A stretch of 47,232 bases of DNA from Anaerolineales bacterium (lineage in GTDB: Bacteria; Chloroflexota; Anaerolineae; Anaerolineales; RBG-16-64-43). Made by a program: the position numbers and the translations under genes. Below, in pieces: positions 31,412-40,024 of this stretch. Position 1 is the first letter of the stretch. Every line of letters starts with the position of its first letter. The DNA is taken from positions 1 through 47,232 of the forward strand of contig JAFGKK010000091.1 of the NCBI GenBank assembly GCA_016928575.1. Reading direction: 5' to 3'. Under the pieces are notes generated by a model. It saw only the letters and a program-made list of their open reading frames with translations. It had not been told where the DNA came from and ran no database searches.

Positions 31412-32995
31412 TTATTCGTCCCCTCGGCGCAGCAACAGCGCCGGGATCAATCCCGCGGCGGCGACCGAGAGCGCGATCCAGGCCATCTCGGCCGTCACCC
31501 GCGTCACCGTCTGCAGGCCCGCTTCGAGGGTCCGCGCCAGGTCGGTGAGCGGCACGCCCTCCAGCAGCGCGGCGCTGATCTCCGCCGTGCGCCGCAGGCC
31601 GTAGGTCGTCAGCAGGCTGACGCTCAGGCTCATCCCGATCAGCCGCAGGATGATCACCGCCGCGGCGGCGATCCCGCGCTGGGATTCGTCCGCGCCGTTG
31701 ATCACCGCCGTCCCGACCGGCGCGATTGTCAGACCGAGTCCGATTCCCGCCAGCGCGAGCCCGGCCGCCATGTGCAGGGTCCCGGCGAGAGTGGCCGCAT
31801 CCGGCATGGCGCCGGAGGTGAACAGCGCGACCGCCTGGGCGGCCATCTCCGGCCGCCAGGTCGTCATCAGCCCGAAGCCGAGCGCGGCGGCCGACATCCC
31901 GGTCAGCGTGGTGAGCCGGTAGCCGATCCGCGCGGTCAGCAGGCCGCCGGGAATCGCGGCCAGCGCCAGCGGGATGGTGAACGCCGAAAGCAGGTAGCCG
32001 CTGACCAGCGCGCCCTGACCGGCACCGCCGGCGCCGGCCAGGTTGATGAACAGCGGCACGCTGACCAGCCCGGCCATCAGGCAGAATCCCACCAGCAGGT
32101 TGAGCGCGCCGGAGGCGGAGACGTTGCGGTTGCGGAACAACCGCAGGTCCAGCAGCGGCCGCGGCGCGCGCAGTTCGTGCCATATGAAAACGGCGAAGGC
32201 CAGCAGGCCGAGCGCGAGCGGAACGGGCGAGATGCCCGCCTCGGCCGCCGCGCCGGCGCTTGCGTCCCCCGCGGCCAGGCCAAGGTTCAATCCGGCGAGG
32301 GTGAGCGTGATCCAAAGCACGCCGATCCAGTCCATCGGGACGCGCTCCCGGACCGCGGGCAACCCCTTGAAGGCCCAGACGGTCAATCCGAAGAGGACCG
32401 CGATCAGCGGCAGGTTGATCCAGAACAGCACCGGCCAGGCGAAAAACTGCACCATCACCCCGCCGTAGAGGTGGCCCAGCACCCAGCCGGCGGTGTCGAC
32501 CGCGCCGATCACCCCGAGCGGCAGGGCGCGGCGCTGCGGAGGGAAGAGGTCGGCCGCCAGCGCCATGCTCACCGGCACCATCGCGCCGGCGCCGAAGGCC
32601 TGCACCACGCGGCCAAAGATCAACGCGTAGAGAGCCATCAGGCTGCGGTCGGGGCGCCCGCCGGCGAGCGCGCGCGCAATCCGGTATGCCAACTCCGCCG
32701 GCGCGCCAGGCGACGCGGCAACCAGCCACGAGCCGAGGAAGAAGACGATCAGGCACAACAGGTAGACGCGCCGCCGGCCCAACAGATCCGAAACGCGCCC
32801 CATGAAGGTCATGCTGACGGCGTAGGCCAGCAGGTACCCGGTCACCGCCCAGGCGGCGTCGTCGAGGCCGGTCTGCAGCGGCACCTCGAGGTCGGCCACC
32901 ACCGCCGGCAGGACGGCCGAGATGATCGTCAGGTCGAGCGCGCCAAGGAACACCGGCAGGCACACGGCGGCGAGGATCCATGCGGGTCGTTTCAT
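31412..32995 (-). CDS. MFS transporter, DHA2 (14-helix) type
   Basis: A 527-residue drug-efflux-type pump. The first helix has LGALDLTIISAVLP (motif D1, Asp 21), then WAVTGYLLAYAV and motif A GRVSDLLGRRR (66-76). About fourteen hydrophobic segments can be counted. Length and motifs place it in the DHA2 family (EmrB/P55/QacA). AAAGGA lies about ten bases upstream of the ATG. The next gene upstream on the strand is an LppX/LprG-like lipoprotein; that pairing is the lprG-P55 arrangement known from mycobacteria, where lipoprotein and pump together export triacylglycerol-type lipids. The spacer of 212 bases holds a repeat, so coupling is not tight. Confidence 0.9.
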   Translation of the reverse strand: MKRPAWILAAVCLPVFLGALDLTIISAVLPAVVADLEVPLQTGLDDAAWAVTGYLLAYAVSMTFMGRVSDLLGRRRVYLLCLIVFFLGSWLVAASPGAPAELAYRIARALAGGRPDRSLMALYALIFGRVVQAFGAGAMVPVSMALAADLFPPQRRALPLGVIGAVDTAGWVLGHLYGGVMVQFFAWPVLFWINLPLIAVLFGLTVWAFKGLPAVRERVPMDWIGVLWITLTLAGLNLGLAAGDASAGAAAEAGISPVPLALGLLAFAVFIWHELRAPRPLLDLRLFRNRNVSASGALNLLVGFCLMAGLVSVPLFINLAGAGGAGQGALVSGYLLSAFTIPLALAAIPGGLLTARIGYRLTTLTGMSAAALGFGLMTTWRPEMAAQAVALFTSGAMPDAATLAGTLHMAAGLALAGIGLGLTIAPVGTAVINGADESQRGIAAAAVIILRLIGMSLSVSLLTTYGLRRTAEISAALLEGVPLTDLARTLEAGLQTVTRVTAEMAWIALSVAAAGLIPALLLRRGDE

Positions 32996-33156
32996 AATCG
33001 AAGAATCCTTTTACCGCAAAGACACAAAGATCGCTGAGAAAAGCGTGGAAGATTCAATTTCCATAAAGCCCGCCCCGGCCGATCAATGGGTGGGCCGGGG
33101 AGCGCGTGGCCTTTTCCCTCAACCGACCTCGCCTCGCCGCATTATGGGACGGATTC

Positions 33157-33202
33157 AGCCGCCTTCTCCCAGCGTAAGCTGGGAGAAGGACGGGATGAGG
33201 GG
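33157..33202. repeat. Short copy of the composite repeat
   Basis: CCTTCTCCCAGC (33162-33173), GTAA loop, GCTGGGAGAAGG (33178-33189), then the tail ACGGGATGAGGGG. It equals the stem and tail of the composite repeat at 18212-18350 with the middle deleted. It lies six bases beyond the LppX-like stop and could also end that transcript, though no T tract follows. Confidence 0.78.
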
Positions 33203-33207
33203 CGGAC

Positions 33208-33945
33208 TTACGGCAGTTGCACTTCGATCTCCGCGTCGATGTCGTAGAAATCGATCCGCCAGCCGTTCCCGCCGGGCTCGGCGACGTGGACGCGGGCCGG
33301 GACGAAGGCCGCGGCGTCCACCCACACGTCCACCGGATACAGCGTTCCGCTTTGCAGGGTGCCGGCCGTCAGCGCGGCGAGGGCCGCGCCGTCGGCCTCG
33401 CCGCGGATGTGAATCGCCGCGACTCCCTCGATGTCCTCGGTGCCGACGCGCTGTGGGTTTTGGATCCCGGTCCGCAGCACCGCGGGCATGCCGTCGGCCT
33501 GGAAGATTGACGCCCCGTCAAAGCCCAAACCGTCGGAGGCGGGGACAAGCTGGCGGGTCAGCGGATTCGAAAGGTAGGTTCCTTCCGGCAGCCAGTAGAC
33601 CTCGATCTGCAGGACGTTGCCGAACAGCATCACTTTGACGTCCGCCCGCACGCGGTCCGGGGCTTGGTAATCCCCGGCCGCTTCGCTGAAGGTCATGCCG
33701 GTAGCCGGATCGAGTGTGACCGGCTCGCCCTCGCGGATCAGCAGGAAGCGGGCGCTGTCCATCGCCAGCATCGCGTCGCCGGCTTGGGCAAGGATCTCGG
33801 CCGGGGAGGGCGTGGGGGTGAGGGTGACGGTCGGTGTCTTGGTTCGGGTGGGCTGCGAACCCGACCCGGCGGAGGAAGAATCCCGGGCCGTGCAGGCCGC
33901 CGCGAAAACCGCCAGGAGAAACAAGACTGCGAGGGCTTTTCTCAT
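33208..33945 (-). CDS. LppX/LprAFG-family lipoprotein
   Basis: A 245-residue lipoprotein. Signal peptide with lipobox VFAAAC (Cys 18), a Ser/Thr/Pro linker to about residue 48, then an LppX-like fold: a helix AEILAQAGDAMLAMDSARF, strands FLLIREGEPVTLD and SEAAGDYQAPDRVRADVKV, EVYWLPEGTYLSNPLTRQLV, and the closing half with VDVWVDAAAFVPARVHV. In mycobacteria such proteins carry lipids across the periplasm to or from an MFS pump. AAGGAGA is eight bases before the ATG. The DHA2 pump gene is next on the strand. Confidence 0.85.
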   Translation of the reverse strand: MRKALAVLFLLAVFAAACTARDSSSAGSGSQPTRTKTPTVTLTPTPSPAEILAQAGDAMLAMDSARFLLIREGEPVTLDPATGMTFSEAAGDYQAPDRVRADVKVMLFGNVLQIEVYWLPEGTYLSNPLTRQLVPASDGLGFDGASIFQADGMPAVLRTGIQNPQRVGTEDIEGVAAIHIRGEADGAALAALTAGTLQSGTLYPVDVWVDAAAFVPARVHVAEPGGNGWRIDFYDIDAEIEVQLP

Positions 33946-34058
33946 TCCGCATTCTCCTTCCCGCCCGGGGGCGGACGCGGGAGGATTGTATCAGCGATCG
34001 GCCGATCGGATTCCGCCGCCGCGCCGCGGGCCAGGCGCCCCGCTTTCCGCCGACCGGA

Positions 34059-34568
34059 TCAATCGCCGCGGGCCGGAGGAAGATTCGGCGGATTGCTCCA
34101 ATCGACCGGACCGTGTTCGAACCGGTACCGGAGGCGCGGGAGGACGATCCGCTTCCAAGCCCGCTGGAAATGTTCATACGCGGCGTCCCATCCGTCGCCT
34201 TCGCCCCAGCCGTCATGGCGCAGGGTCACGCGGGTTTCGGAAGCCCCCAGCTTTTCCAGCCGGACGGTCACGTGCGTCCGCTGCGTGCGGATCTCCGGCA
34301 ATTCGGGAGGCGCGTTCCAGGTGAAGGACAGCATCGCCGGCGGTTGCACGGCGAGCAGGACGGCCCCTTCGGAGCCCCGTTTCCCGGGGGCGGCCTCCGG
34401 GTCGAAAATCATCTCGTATTTCCCCCCGGAACGAAGGTCGATTTCGCAGCGCGGGGCGAAAAACGATTCCGCGCCCGCTTTCGTCGTCCAGGCGCGCCAA
34501 ACCTCCTCGATGGAAGCGGGCACGGTCGCTTCGCCTTCCACGGTGCGGTCACGCCGTCCGATCGGCAT
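34059..34568 (-). CDS. SRPBCC (AHSA1-type) domain protein
   Basis: A 169-residue START/Bet-v1-like protein: EATVPASIEEVWRAWTTKAG (residues 12-31), SFFAPRCEIDLRSGGKYEMIF, PPAMLSFTWNAPPE, TRVTLRHDGWGEGDGWDAAYEHFQRAW. This matches the AHSA1-like group that binds hydrophobic ligands in a cavity or assists other proteins; the ligand is unknown. AAGGAG is eight bases before ATG 34568. The frame upstream is not protein-like. Confidence 0.88.
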   Translation of the reverse strand: MPIGRRDRTVEGEATVPASIEEVWRAWTTKAGAESFFAPRCEIDLRSGGKYEMIFDPEAAPGKRGSEGAVLLAVQPPAMLSFTWNAPPELPEIRTQRTHVTVRLEKLGASETRVTLRHDGWGEGDGWDAAYEHFQRAWKRIVLPRLRYRFEHGPVDWSNPPNLPPARGD

Positions 34569-34642
34569 CCGTCGCTCCTTTCCTTGCGGGCGATACCTCC
34601 ATGGCCGGGGCTGGTGTCGCTCCGGACGCGGCGAGCCCCCGC

Positions 34643-35401
34643 TCACAGCCTGCATCCTTTGAAAACCCGGCTCCAATCGCCGGAGAATTCCTCATTGATC
34701 ACCAGGCAGATATCGACCCCGTACGGCTTCTTGAGGTAAAGCCAAATATTGGAAAACGCGGAATCCGACAGGGCTTCCGGAAAGAGTCGGCGGAAATCGC
34801 CGAAGGGGGCATTCAAGCAGAGGTCGATTTGAAGGAGCGGGATGGAGGCGACGTCGAAGGAAACCAGCTCGAACTTCGGCCGGCGGAGGATGGAATAATC
34901 GATCGGCGCGCATCCGGCCGTCTCCTCCGGATTCCCCGGAAGGATGAAATCCCATGGTGCGCCGCTGGGGTATCGGTGATACAGGCATTCCCCGCGAAGG
35001 GCCTCCCGCAACTCCCGGATCCCGGGATGCAAATCCGGTCCGAACCAGGGCAGGTTGAAGCCGATGTGGTCGGCTTGAAGGATTTTCCATCCGCGCTCGG
35101 ATAATCTTTGGGAAACCCCTTCCACGGAAATGTGTCGGTAGGGCCGGGGATTCTTTTTCTCGGCGCCGGTGATGTTTTCGATCGGAACGGACCGGCGGAC
35201 ACCCGAAAGCGAAAAAACGGCCCGAACGGTTTCGGCGGGCGCGGTGAATTCGATGGAAAGGAGCGGGAAGAAAGAAGTATCGGAGGCCGGTAGGTCGAGT
35301 CGGCGCTCAGCGGACTTCCCGAGCGGAGCAAGAAAATTCAACAGGCGCCCGTGGAAATCCGGGTGCCTTTCGGGCAGCTGCAGGCAGATTCGTTCCAGCA
35401 T
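34643..35401 (-). CDS. Uncharacterised protein, coupled to an alpha/beta hydrolase gene
   Basis: A 252-residue soluble protein without signal peptide. Striking stretches are DHIGFNLPWFGPDLHPGI, CLYHRYPSGAPWDFILPG and KFELVSFDVASIPLLQIDLC. The His/Trp/Pro-rich middle suggests a metal- or ligand-binding site (inference). I do not recognise the family. It starts ten bases after the hydrolase gene stop and is probably translated with it. Confidence 0.7.
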   Translation of the reverse strand: MLERICLQLPERHPDFHGRLLNFLAPLGKSAERRLDLPASDTSFFPLLSIEFTAPAETVRAVFSLSGVRRSVPIENITGAEKKNPRPYRHISVEGVSQRLSERGWKILQADHIGFNLPWFGPDLHPGIRELREALRGECLYHRYPSGAPWDFILPGNPEETAGCAPIDYSILRRPKFELVSFDVASIPLLQIDLCLNAPFGDFRRLFPEALSDSAFSNIWLYLKKPYGVDICLVINEEFSGDWSRVFKGCRL

Positions 35402-35411
35402 GCGGGGCGTC

Positions 35412-36059
35412 TCATTCTATGAACCCTTGCATCGCCTCGACGATCTTGCTTAATGCTTCCATCGTCCCCGGGATGTCTCCGGTGATTTCCAATCCGTGAT
35501 GCACCTTCTCCAGCACCAGGGTGTCTCCCTGGGTGGCGTTGACCAGATCCTCCAGCACAGCCGGCTGGTAGAAATCGTCCGCGGTGCCGATGATGAACAG
35601 CGACCGCGGGCGGTACTTGCGGATCTGTGCGCACAGCCACTCGCTGGACAGGACCGGCGTGGACCAAACGCAAGCGGCCGCCGCGAAGGCCGGATCCTCC
35701 AACAAATGTCCCAGCGCAAGAGTCCCCAGGGATTTCCCGATCACCGTCAGCTTTTGATATTTGCGTCGCCGCATCCCCGCGGCGCATGCGGCGCGCGCGT
35801 CGGCGGCGAGCCATTTGGCCTGCTCCTCCTGCGGCCGCTGCCGGAAATCGGTTTTCGGGTAGGCGTACTCCACCCGCAGTACGTCCGCGCCGCGCTGCTG
35901 CAGGATCAGGCCGGCGTAATGCAGGTCCGGCATGTCGACCGTGTGCCGGTATCCGGGGAGGATGATCCCTAGATGATCCGTCTCCCCGGGGTGGACGATC
36001 ATCGAGGCCGGCACAGGCCGGCGGTCGTATCCGAGGACGTCCAAGGAAACGATTTCCAT
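35412..36059 (-). CDS. Alpha/beta hydrolase
   Basis: A 215-residue small hydrolase: LGIILPGYRHT (oxyanion region), the nucleophile elbow GKSLGT (Ser 110), an acidic pair in IGTADDFYQP (Asp 161/162) and VHHGLE (His 188). Together these make a Ser-Asp-His triad. It resembles dienelactone-hydrolase/BAAT-type esterases; substrate unknown. GGAG lies eight bases before the ATG. It is followed after ten bases by the uncharacterised gene. Confidence 0.85.
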   Translation of the reverse strand: MEIVSLDVLGYDRRPVPASMIVHPGETDHLGIILPGYRHTVDMPDLHYAGLILQQRGADVLRVEYAYPKTDFRQRPQEEQAKWLAADARAACAAGMRRRKYQKLTVIGKSLGTLALGHLLEDPAFAAAACVWSTPVLSSEWLCAQIRKYRPRSLFIIGTADDFYQPAVLEDLVNATQGDTLVLEKVHHGLEITGDIPGTMEALSKIVEAMQGFIE

Positions 36060-36126
36060 GCGGTTTCTCCGTGCGCCGAAATGACAGCCGCGATCGACGG
36101 CCGCGCGGGAACGGGGCGCGGCCGGA

Positions 36127-36768
36127 TCAGGCGTCCAGGAAGATCCACCCGATCATACAGCCGGTGAGGAAAAGGTGAAACGCCGCGGCCGGCAGGATTT
36201 GCTTGGCCGTTTTCCAGGGATTTCGCGGCGGGAGGGCGTGCGTCTCTGGAAGCTTCCGCTTCACGAGGCAACGGAACTCCGACCAATCCGCTTCGGACGC
36301 GAAATGGGATTTTGGGAAAAGCACCGTCTGGCCGGATTCGTGGACCAGAAGAATCAAATCCCCGCTTTCCCCGAAGCCTCCGTATCCGGACCACTCCGAA
36401 CGAACCGTTTCCCCCTCGACGGCGGTCTCGATAAAATCTTCGGAGGCCGTTCCCCGACGGTGTTTTTTCACCCTGGGATTCTGATTCCACGCTTCGTGGG
36501 CGCGGTTCAGCCATTGAACGCCTTGGCGGGTGAGGATCAATCCGGGCAGGAGCGCGATGGCCGCCACGGCGAGGTAGATCCAATCGCCAAGGATTTTGTA
36601 TCCGGCGAGGGAGGCCAGGAAAAGCGCCAGGTAGTCGATTCCGAATCCGAGCCACAAAAAGGCGGGGCTGGGCGCCCCGGGCCGGCTTCCGGTTTTCGGC
36701 GATTCGATGAACTTGGCGGCGGCGAAGAACTCTTCCTGCGAAAACGAACCGGCGAACGCAATCTGCAC
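36127..36768 (-). CDS. YcxB-like membrane protein
   Basis: A protein of about 213 residues from GTG 36768, giving the usual YcxB-type start VQIAFAGSFSQEEFFAAAKF. Two close hydrophobic segments follow (about 40-85), then a QWLNRAHEAWNQNP linker, and a beta-rich cytoplasmic part ETAVEGETVRSEWSGYGGFGE and DLILLVHESGQTVLFPKSHF, which is the YcxB hallmark. A third hydrophobic segment ends the protein. AAAGG lies seven bases before the GTG. A longer frame to 36828 adds Arg-rich residues and is less likely. Confidence 0.72.
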   Translation of the reverse strand: MQIAFAGSFSQEEFFAAAKFIESPKTGSRPGAPSPAFLWLGFGIDYLALFLASLAGYKILGDWIYLAVAAIALLPGLILTRQGVQWLNRAHEAWNQNPRVKKHRRGTASEDFIETAVEGETVRSEWSGYGGFGESGDLILLVHESGQTVLFPKSHFASEADWSEFRCLVKRKLPETHALPPRNPWKTAKQILPAAAFHLFLTGCMIGWIFLDA

Positions 36769-37194
36769 GGCGGTGCCTTTCCCGGCGCTTCCATTCCGGC
36801 GGCCGAATCGATGGCGGAAGCCCCGCAAGGGTTTCGGCGGTTTTTAATATTGTATCCGCGATTCCGAAACGCATGGCCGCCGCAAGCGGGTGCGCAACGG
36901 GGAGGCGGGCGGTGGTTTTCTCGCAGGGCTATGGGAAATCTTTCCCGATCATTACGGCGCGGCCCCGGGATGGCAGGCACCCGGGCGCATGACCACGGAT
37001 GCGGTGAACGGAAAGAGGCTTTGCGCCACGGCCGAAAGCGCGTCATCCGCCCGGCCGGCGCACGCCGAATCCACCGGATCAATCCGGATGTGGAGGATTG
37101 CCGGGGTCGGCTACGGTTGGCAGGCTCATCCGGGTTGGGCGTTTGACCGGCGGGGAGCGGTGCACAGGGGTTGATTCTGATCAATGAAGACGTA
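36769..37194. other. Gene-free stretch with one weak protein-like fragment
   Basis: No gene is supported here. A plus-strand frame (36890-37174) contains WEIFPDHYGAAPGWQAPGR, which recalls the N-terminus of galactokinase-type kinases, but the GEHTDY that should follow is absent and there is no ribosome site. I treat it as chance or a relic. Confidence 0.45.
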
Positions 37195-39396
37195 TCAGGC
37201 GTTCGGCTGGAATGGTTCCGGCGCCGGCAGCGGCGGGGCTTCCACCACCGGCAGGTCCGCCGCCGAGCCCTCGACGGCCAGCACTTCGTCCGAAAGCCAG
37301 CAGTGCGCAGCGCCGGCGGGAACCAGGATCCACCACCACCTTGGCATCCGATCGTTCCGCCCTTCCAGGTTAACCACCGAGCCCTCCTGCAGAACGGTGA
37401 AGATGTCGTACGCCGTTCCCGGTCCGATGCGGCAGTTGGCGGTCACGATCAATGTTCCGGTTGCGGTTCCGCTGGACGGAGTGGCCGACGCCAGCGGATC
37501 GTATTCGTAGGCGCCGACGTCGCATCCGTCGCCCGCCGGCCGGGCGACGCCGCGCTGATCTTCGGCCGGGCAGGCTCCTACGGCCGCATCCATCGCCGGG
37601 CTTCCCGCCATCAGCGGATGCACGAACGTTCCGCCGATCTCCGTCAGCGGACCCAGCCGGAGGCTTGTGCTGTCAAGGTCGGGCCGGCAGGCAAGGTCGA
37701 ATCCGAGGTGGTTAAATTCCCCCGTCGGATGGGTGTAGCAATCCCCCAGGACGGACCGGTTGGAAACGACGATGTTATTGGCGGAGGTCATCCGCGCGCC
37801 TCCGCCGGCGTAGATCCCCGCTTGGCCTTCATTGAACACCACGGTGGAGAAGGACAGGGAAACCGCCGTGGACGCGGCGGTAATCCCGTTGGCCGCGTTG
37901 CTGCTGACGGTGAGGTTGGTCGCTTCCAGGCTTCCCTCCTGGAGGTTGATTCCGTCGTTTCGGTTTCGGGCGATCGCCACCCGTTCGAAAATCGTCTCCG
38001 GCAGGAGGGAATCGGCCGGGTCGCCGTACTGCCAGAATCCGAAATCGCCGTTGTCCAAGATCTGCGCGTCCATCAGCCGCAGGCTCCCCTCCCGGAGGAG
38101 TACGCCGTAGGAGGTGTTGCCGTTAACTGCGACCCGTTGGGCGGTGGCCGTGCCGCTGTCGATTGTCATGCCGGCCCGATTGCCTGTCACCCGGCTGTTA
38201 TTCATCGTCAGCCGCCCGCCTTCCAGGTAAACGCCGTCGCCGGCGTTGGATTCGAAGACGGCCCCGTTGACGGCGGCGTTTCCGCTGCCGCGGACGACCA
38301 ATCCGTTGCGGTTGCCCGTGACCTCCACATCCCGCAGGGCAAGCCCCCCGGCGGAGACCTCGATTCCCGGATTGGGGTGATTCCGCACCGACGAATCCTC
38401 GGCCTCCACATCGCCGCCGGCGACCGTCAATCCGCGCGCGTTGCGCTCGATCCGGACCGCGTTCAACGACGCCGATCCGCTACGGATTGCGACGCCCGTC
38501 TCATGGTTGGCGTCGAAGACTGTCCCGTTGATTTCCGCGTTCCCTGCTTCAAGCAGGAAACCGTCCCACTGATTGCCCCCGACGGACCCTGCGGACAGAA
38601 CCAGGGATCCTGCGCTCTGCTCAACCCCGGTTCCGGCGTTGTCGCGGAGAACCACATCCGTAAGGGCGGCGTCTCCCCGGTTAAGAAAACCGTAGGTCCC
38701 GAACGTGCCGCCGGTATTGTTGCGGATATCCACTCCGCGGATGTCCGCCGTGCCGGAGTTGAAGATGCCGGTGTCATTTCCGGTCACGGATCCGCCGTTG
38801 AAATACAGCGTTCCCAGATTGTAGACGGCGGTTCCCCGGTTTCCACGGATGGAAACTCCCGCCAGCAGTGCCGTTCCGCCGGAATTTATCATAAGCCCGT
38901 GGGCGGTCGACCGCTCCAAGGGCGCGGACAGACCTTCGATCTGAAGGTTAAATAATTCGGCCCGGATGTTCTCGGCGACTATGACGTTCGGCGCTGTGGG
39001 TGAGGGGGAGGCCGGTTTCACAATCCTGGCGGTGGAAGAGGGTTGGCCGGCCAGAATGAGGTCCTTGGGGATGGTAAAGGAACCGTCGTATGCCCCCGGG
39101 GAGATGCGGATCTCGCTCCGCCATTCCGCCTTTTCGATCGCGCCCGGGATCGTCCGGCATGCCGCAGCCGCAGTCAGGCAGTCGTTATCGTCGTTGCCCG
39201 ACAAGGCGACGTACAATGTCGGACCGGAAGGCAACTCGGTGCCTTCCAGCGGAGGAAGGGGATCCAGGCCGCCGCGATCAATGACCGGAACCGAACCCGA
39301 TTCAAGGATTTCGCGGATCGTATCCAGCGGGGCGCAGGCAAGGATCAAACCAAGCGCCAGGATGAAAACACTGCGGGGGATGCTGTGTTTTTTCAT
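37195..39396 (-). CDS. Secreted parallel beta-helix lipoprotein with C-terminal SH3-like domain
   Basis: A 733-residue surface protein. Signal peptide with lipobox LILAC (Cys 21). Residues about 60-110 have the DUF1565-type start (TLYVALSGNDDNDCLTAAAACRTI). From about 130 to 590 there are about 20 coils of a right-handed beta-helix, each with a Gly-Asn step (SVTGNDTGIFNSG, ESNAGDGVYLEGG and similar). Then comes a choice-of-anchor-like block (DQRGVARPAGDGCDVGAYEYDP) and an SH3b-type domain (about 635-700, TANCRIGPGTAYDIFTVLQEG). Such proteins usually bind or cut polysaccharide; no catalytic residues are evident. AGAGG is seven bases before the ATG. Confidence 0.88.
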   Translation of the reverse strand: MKKHSIPRSVFILALGLILACAPLDTIREILESGSVPVIDRGGLDPLPPLEGTELPSGPTLYVALSGNDDNDCLTAAAACRTIPGAIEKAEWRSEIRISPGAYDGSFTIPKDLILAGQPSSTARIVKPASPSPTAPNVIVAENIRAELFNLQIEGLSAPLERSTAHGLMINSGGTALLAGVSIRGNRGTAVYNLGTLYFNGGSVTGNDTGIFNSGTADIRGVDIRNNTGGTFGTYGFLNRGDAALTDVVLRDNAGTGVEQSAGSLVLSAGSVGGNQWDGFLLEAGNAEINGTVFDANHETGVAIRSGSASLNAVRIERNARGLTVAGGDVEAEDSSVRNHPNPGIEVSAGGLALRDVEVTGNRNGLVVRGSGNAAVNGAVFESNAGDGVYLEGGRLTMNNSRVTGNRAGMTIDSGTATAQRVAVNGNTSYGVLLREGSLRLMDAQILDNGDFGFWQYGDPADSLLPETIFERVAIARNRNDGINLQEGSLEATNLTVSSNAANGITAASTAVSLSFSTVVFNEGQAGIYAGGGARMTSANNIVVSNRSVLGDCYTHPTGEFNHLGFDLACRPDLDSTSLRLGPLTEIGGTFVHPLMAGSPAMDAAVGACPAEDQRGVARPAGDGCDVGAYEYDPLASATPSSGTATGTLIVTANCRIGPGTAYDIFTVLQEGSVVNLEGRNDRMPRWWWILVPAGAAHCWLSDEVLAVEGSAADLPVVEAPPLPAPEPFQPNA

Positions 39397-39689
39397 CGAG
39401 AACCTCTAAATTCCGGTTCCACCATACCGACCATATAGAATCCATTACCGGCTTTTAGTGGAACAGCGGCCATCCTTTAGCAAGGAAGGTTCGGCTTTGA
39501 TGAGCGCTTCTGTCGTGGCTTATTGGCAGAACAGAGAGGCTCACCTATCCATCATGTATATTGGATAATATATACCCATAATGTCTAATAAATAATAAGA
39601 CTTGTATTAAAGCCTCAGAATGGCTGTTTGTATTTGCTCAGCCTGATGTAAGGATTGGAAAAATCGCCGAAAAACACGCCCCATTTTTC
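39397..39689. other. AT-rich upstream region of the beta-helix gene
   Basis: The stretch 39540-39610 is more than 70% A+T with several TATA-like steps (ATGTATATTGGATAATATAT), against roughly 64% G+C for the window. No gene is seen. It probably holds promoter signals, but I could not fix a -35/-10 pair. Confidence 0.4.
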
Positions 39690-39894
39690 TCCCCTCATCC
39701 CATCCTCCCGTCACTGTCCCGCGCTCCGCGCGGGACAGTGACGGGAGGCATTCTCCCAGCCCATCTCTCGAGATTGATGGCTTTGAATAATTACATTTTT
39801 TTTCCGCTGTTGTGGGGCTGGGAAGCCGTTCCCGGCGCAATTCCGGGCAAGGTGTCCGAAGGGCGGATGAGGGGTAATCTGAGCAGATACGAAG
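39690..39894 (-). repeat. Composite modular repeat, copy 2
   Basis: On the minus strand the block order is TTCGTATCTGCTCAG, CATCCGCCC, a CCCGG-type hairpin, TTCCCAGCCC, a middle of about 50 bases, GGGCTGGGAGAA, a 21-bp perfect hairpin (arms 39704-39724 and 39728-39748, loop TCC) and the tail GGATGGGATGAGGGG. Both ends and the order match copy 1 at 18212-18350, but this copy carries two extra stem modules. A minus-strand frame (39711-39995) falls in it and is not a gene. Confidence 0.75.
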
Positions 39895-40024
39895 ATCGAA
39901 AGCTTTCCGAAGATTTCCTGGGCGGTCAGCGAGTAGGCGAATAGACCTATCAGCAGTAGATCGGAACGCGGAAGCGCGATCAGACAGTACCCCATTCAGC
40001 GCTTGGAACGTGCTTTGGAAAGGA

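Noticed and set aside
31382-33037. Plus-strand 551-codon frame opposite the MFS gene
   Set aside because: His/Gln/Arg-rich antisense shadow with no motif.
39711-39995. Minus-strand 94-codon frame with a hydrophobic start
   Set aside because: It runs through the composite repeat hairpin; no ribosome site.
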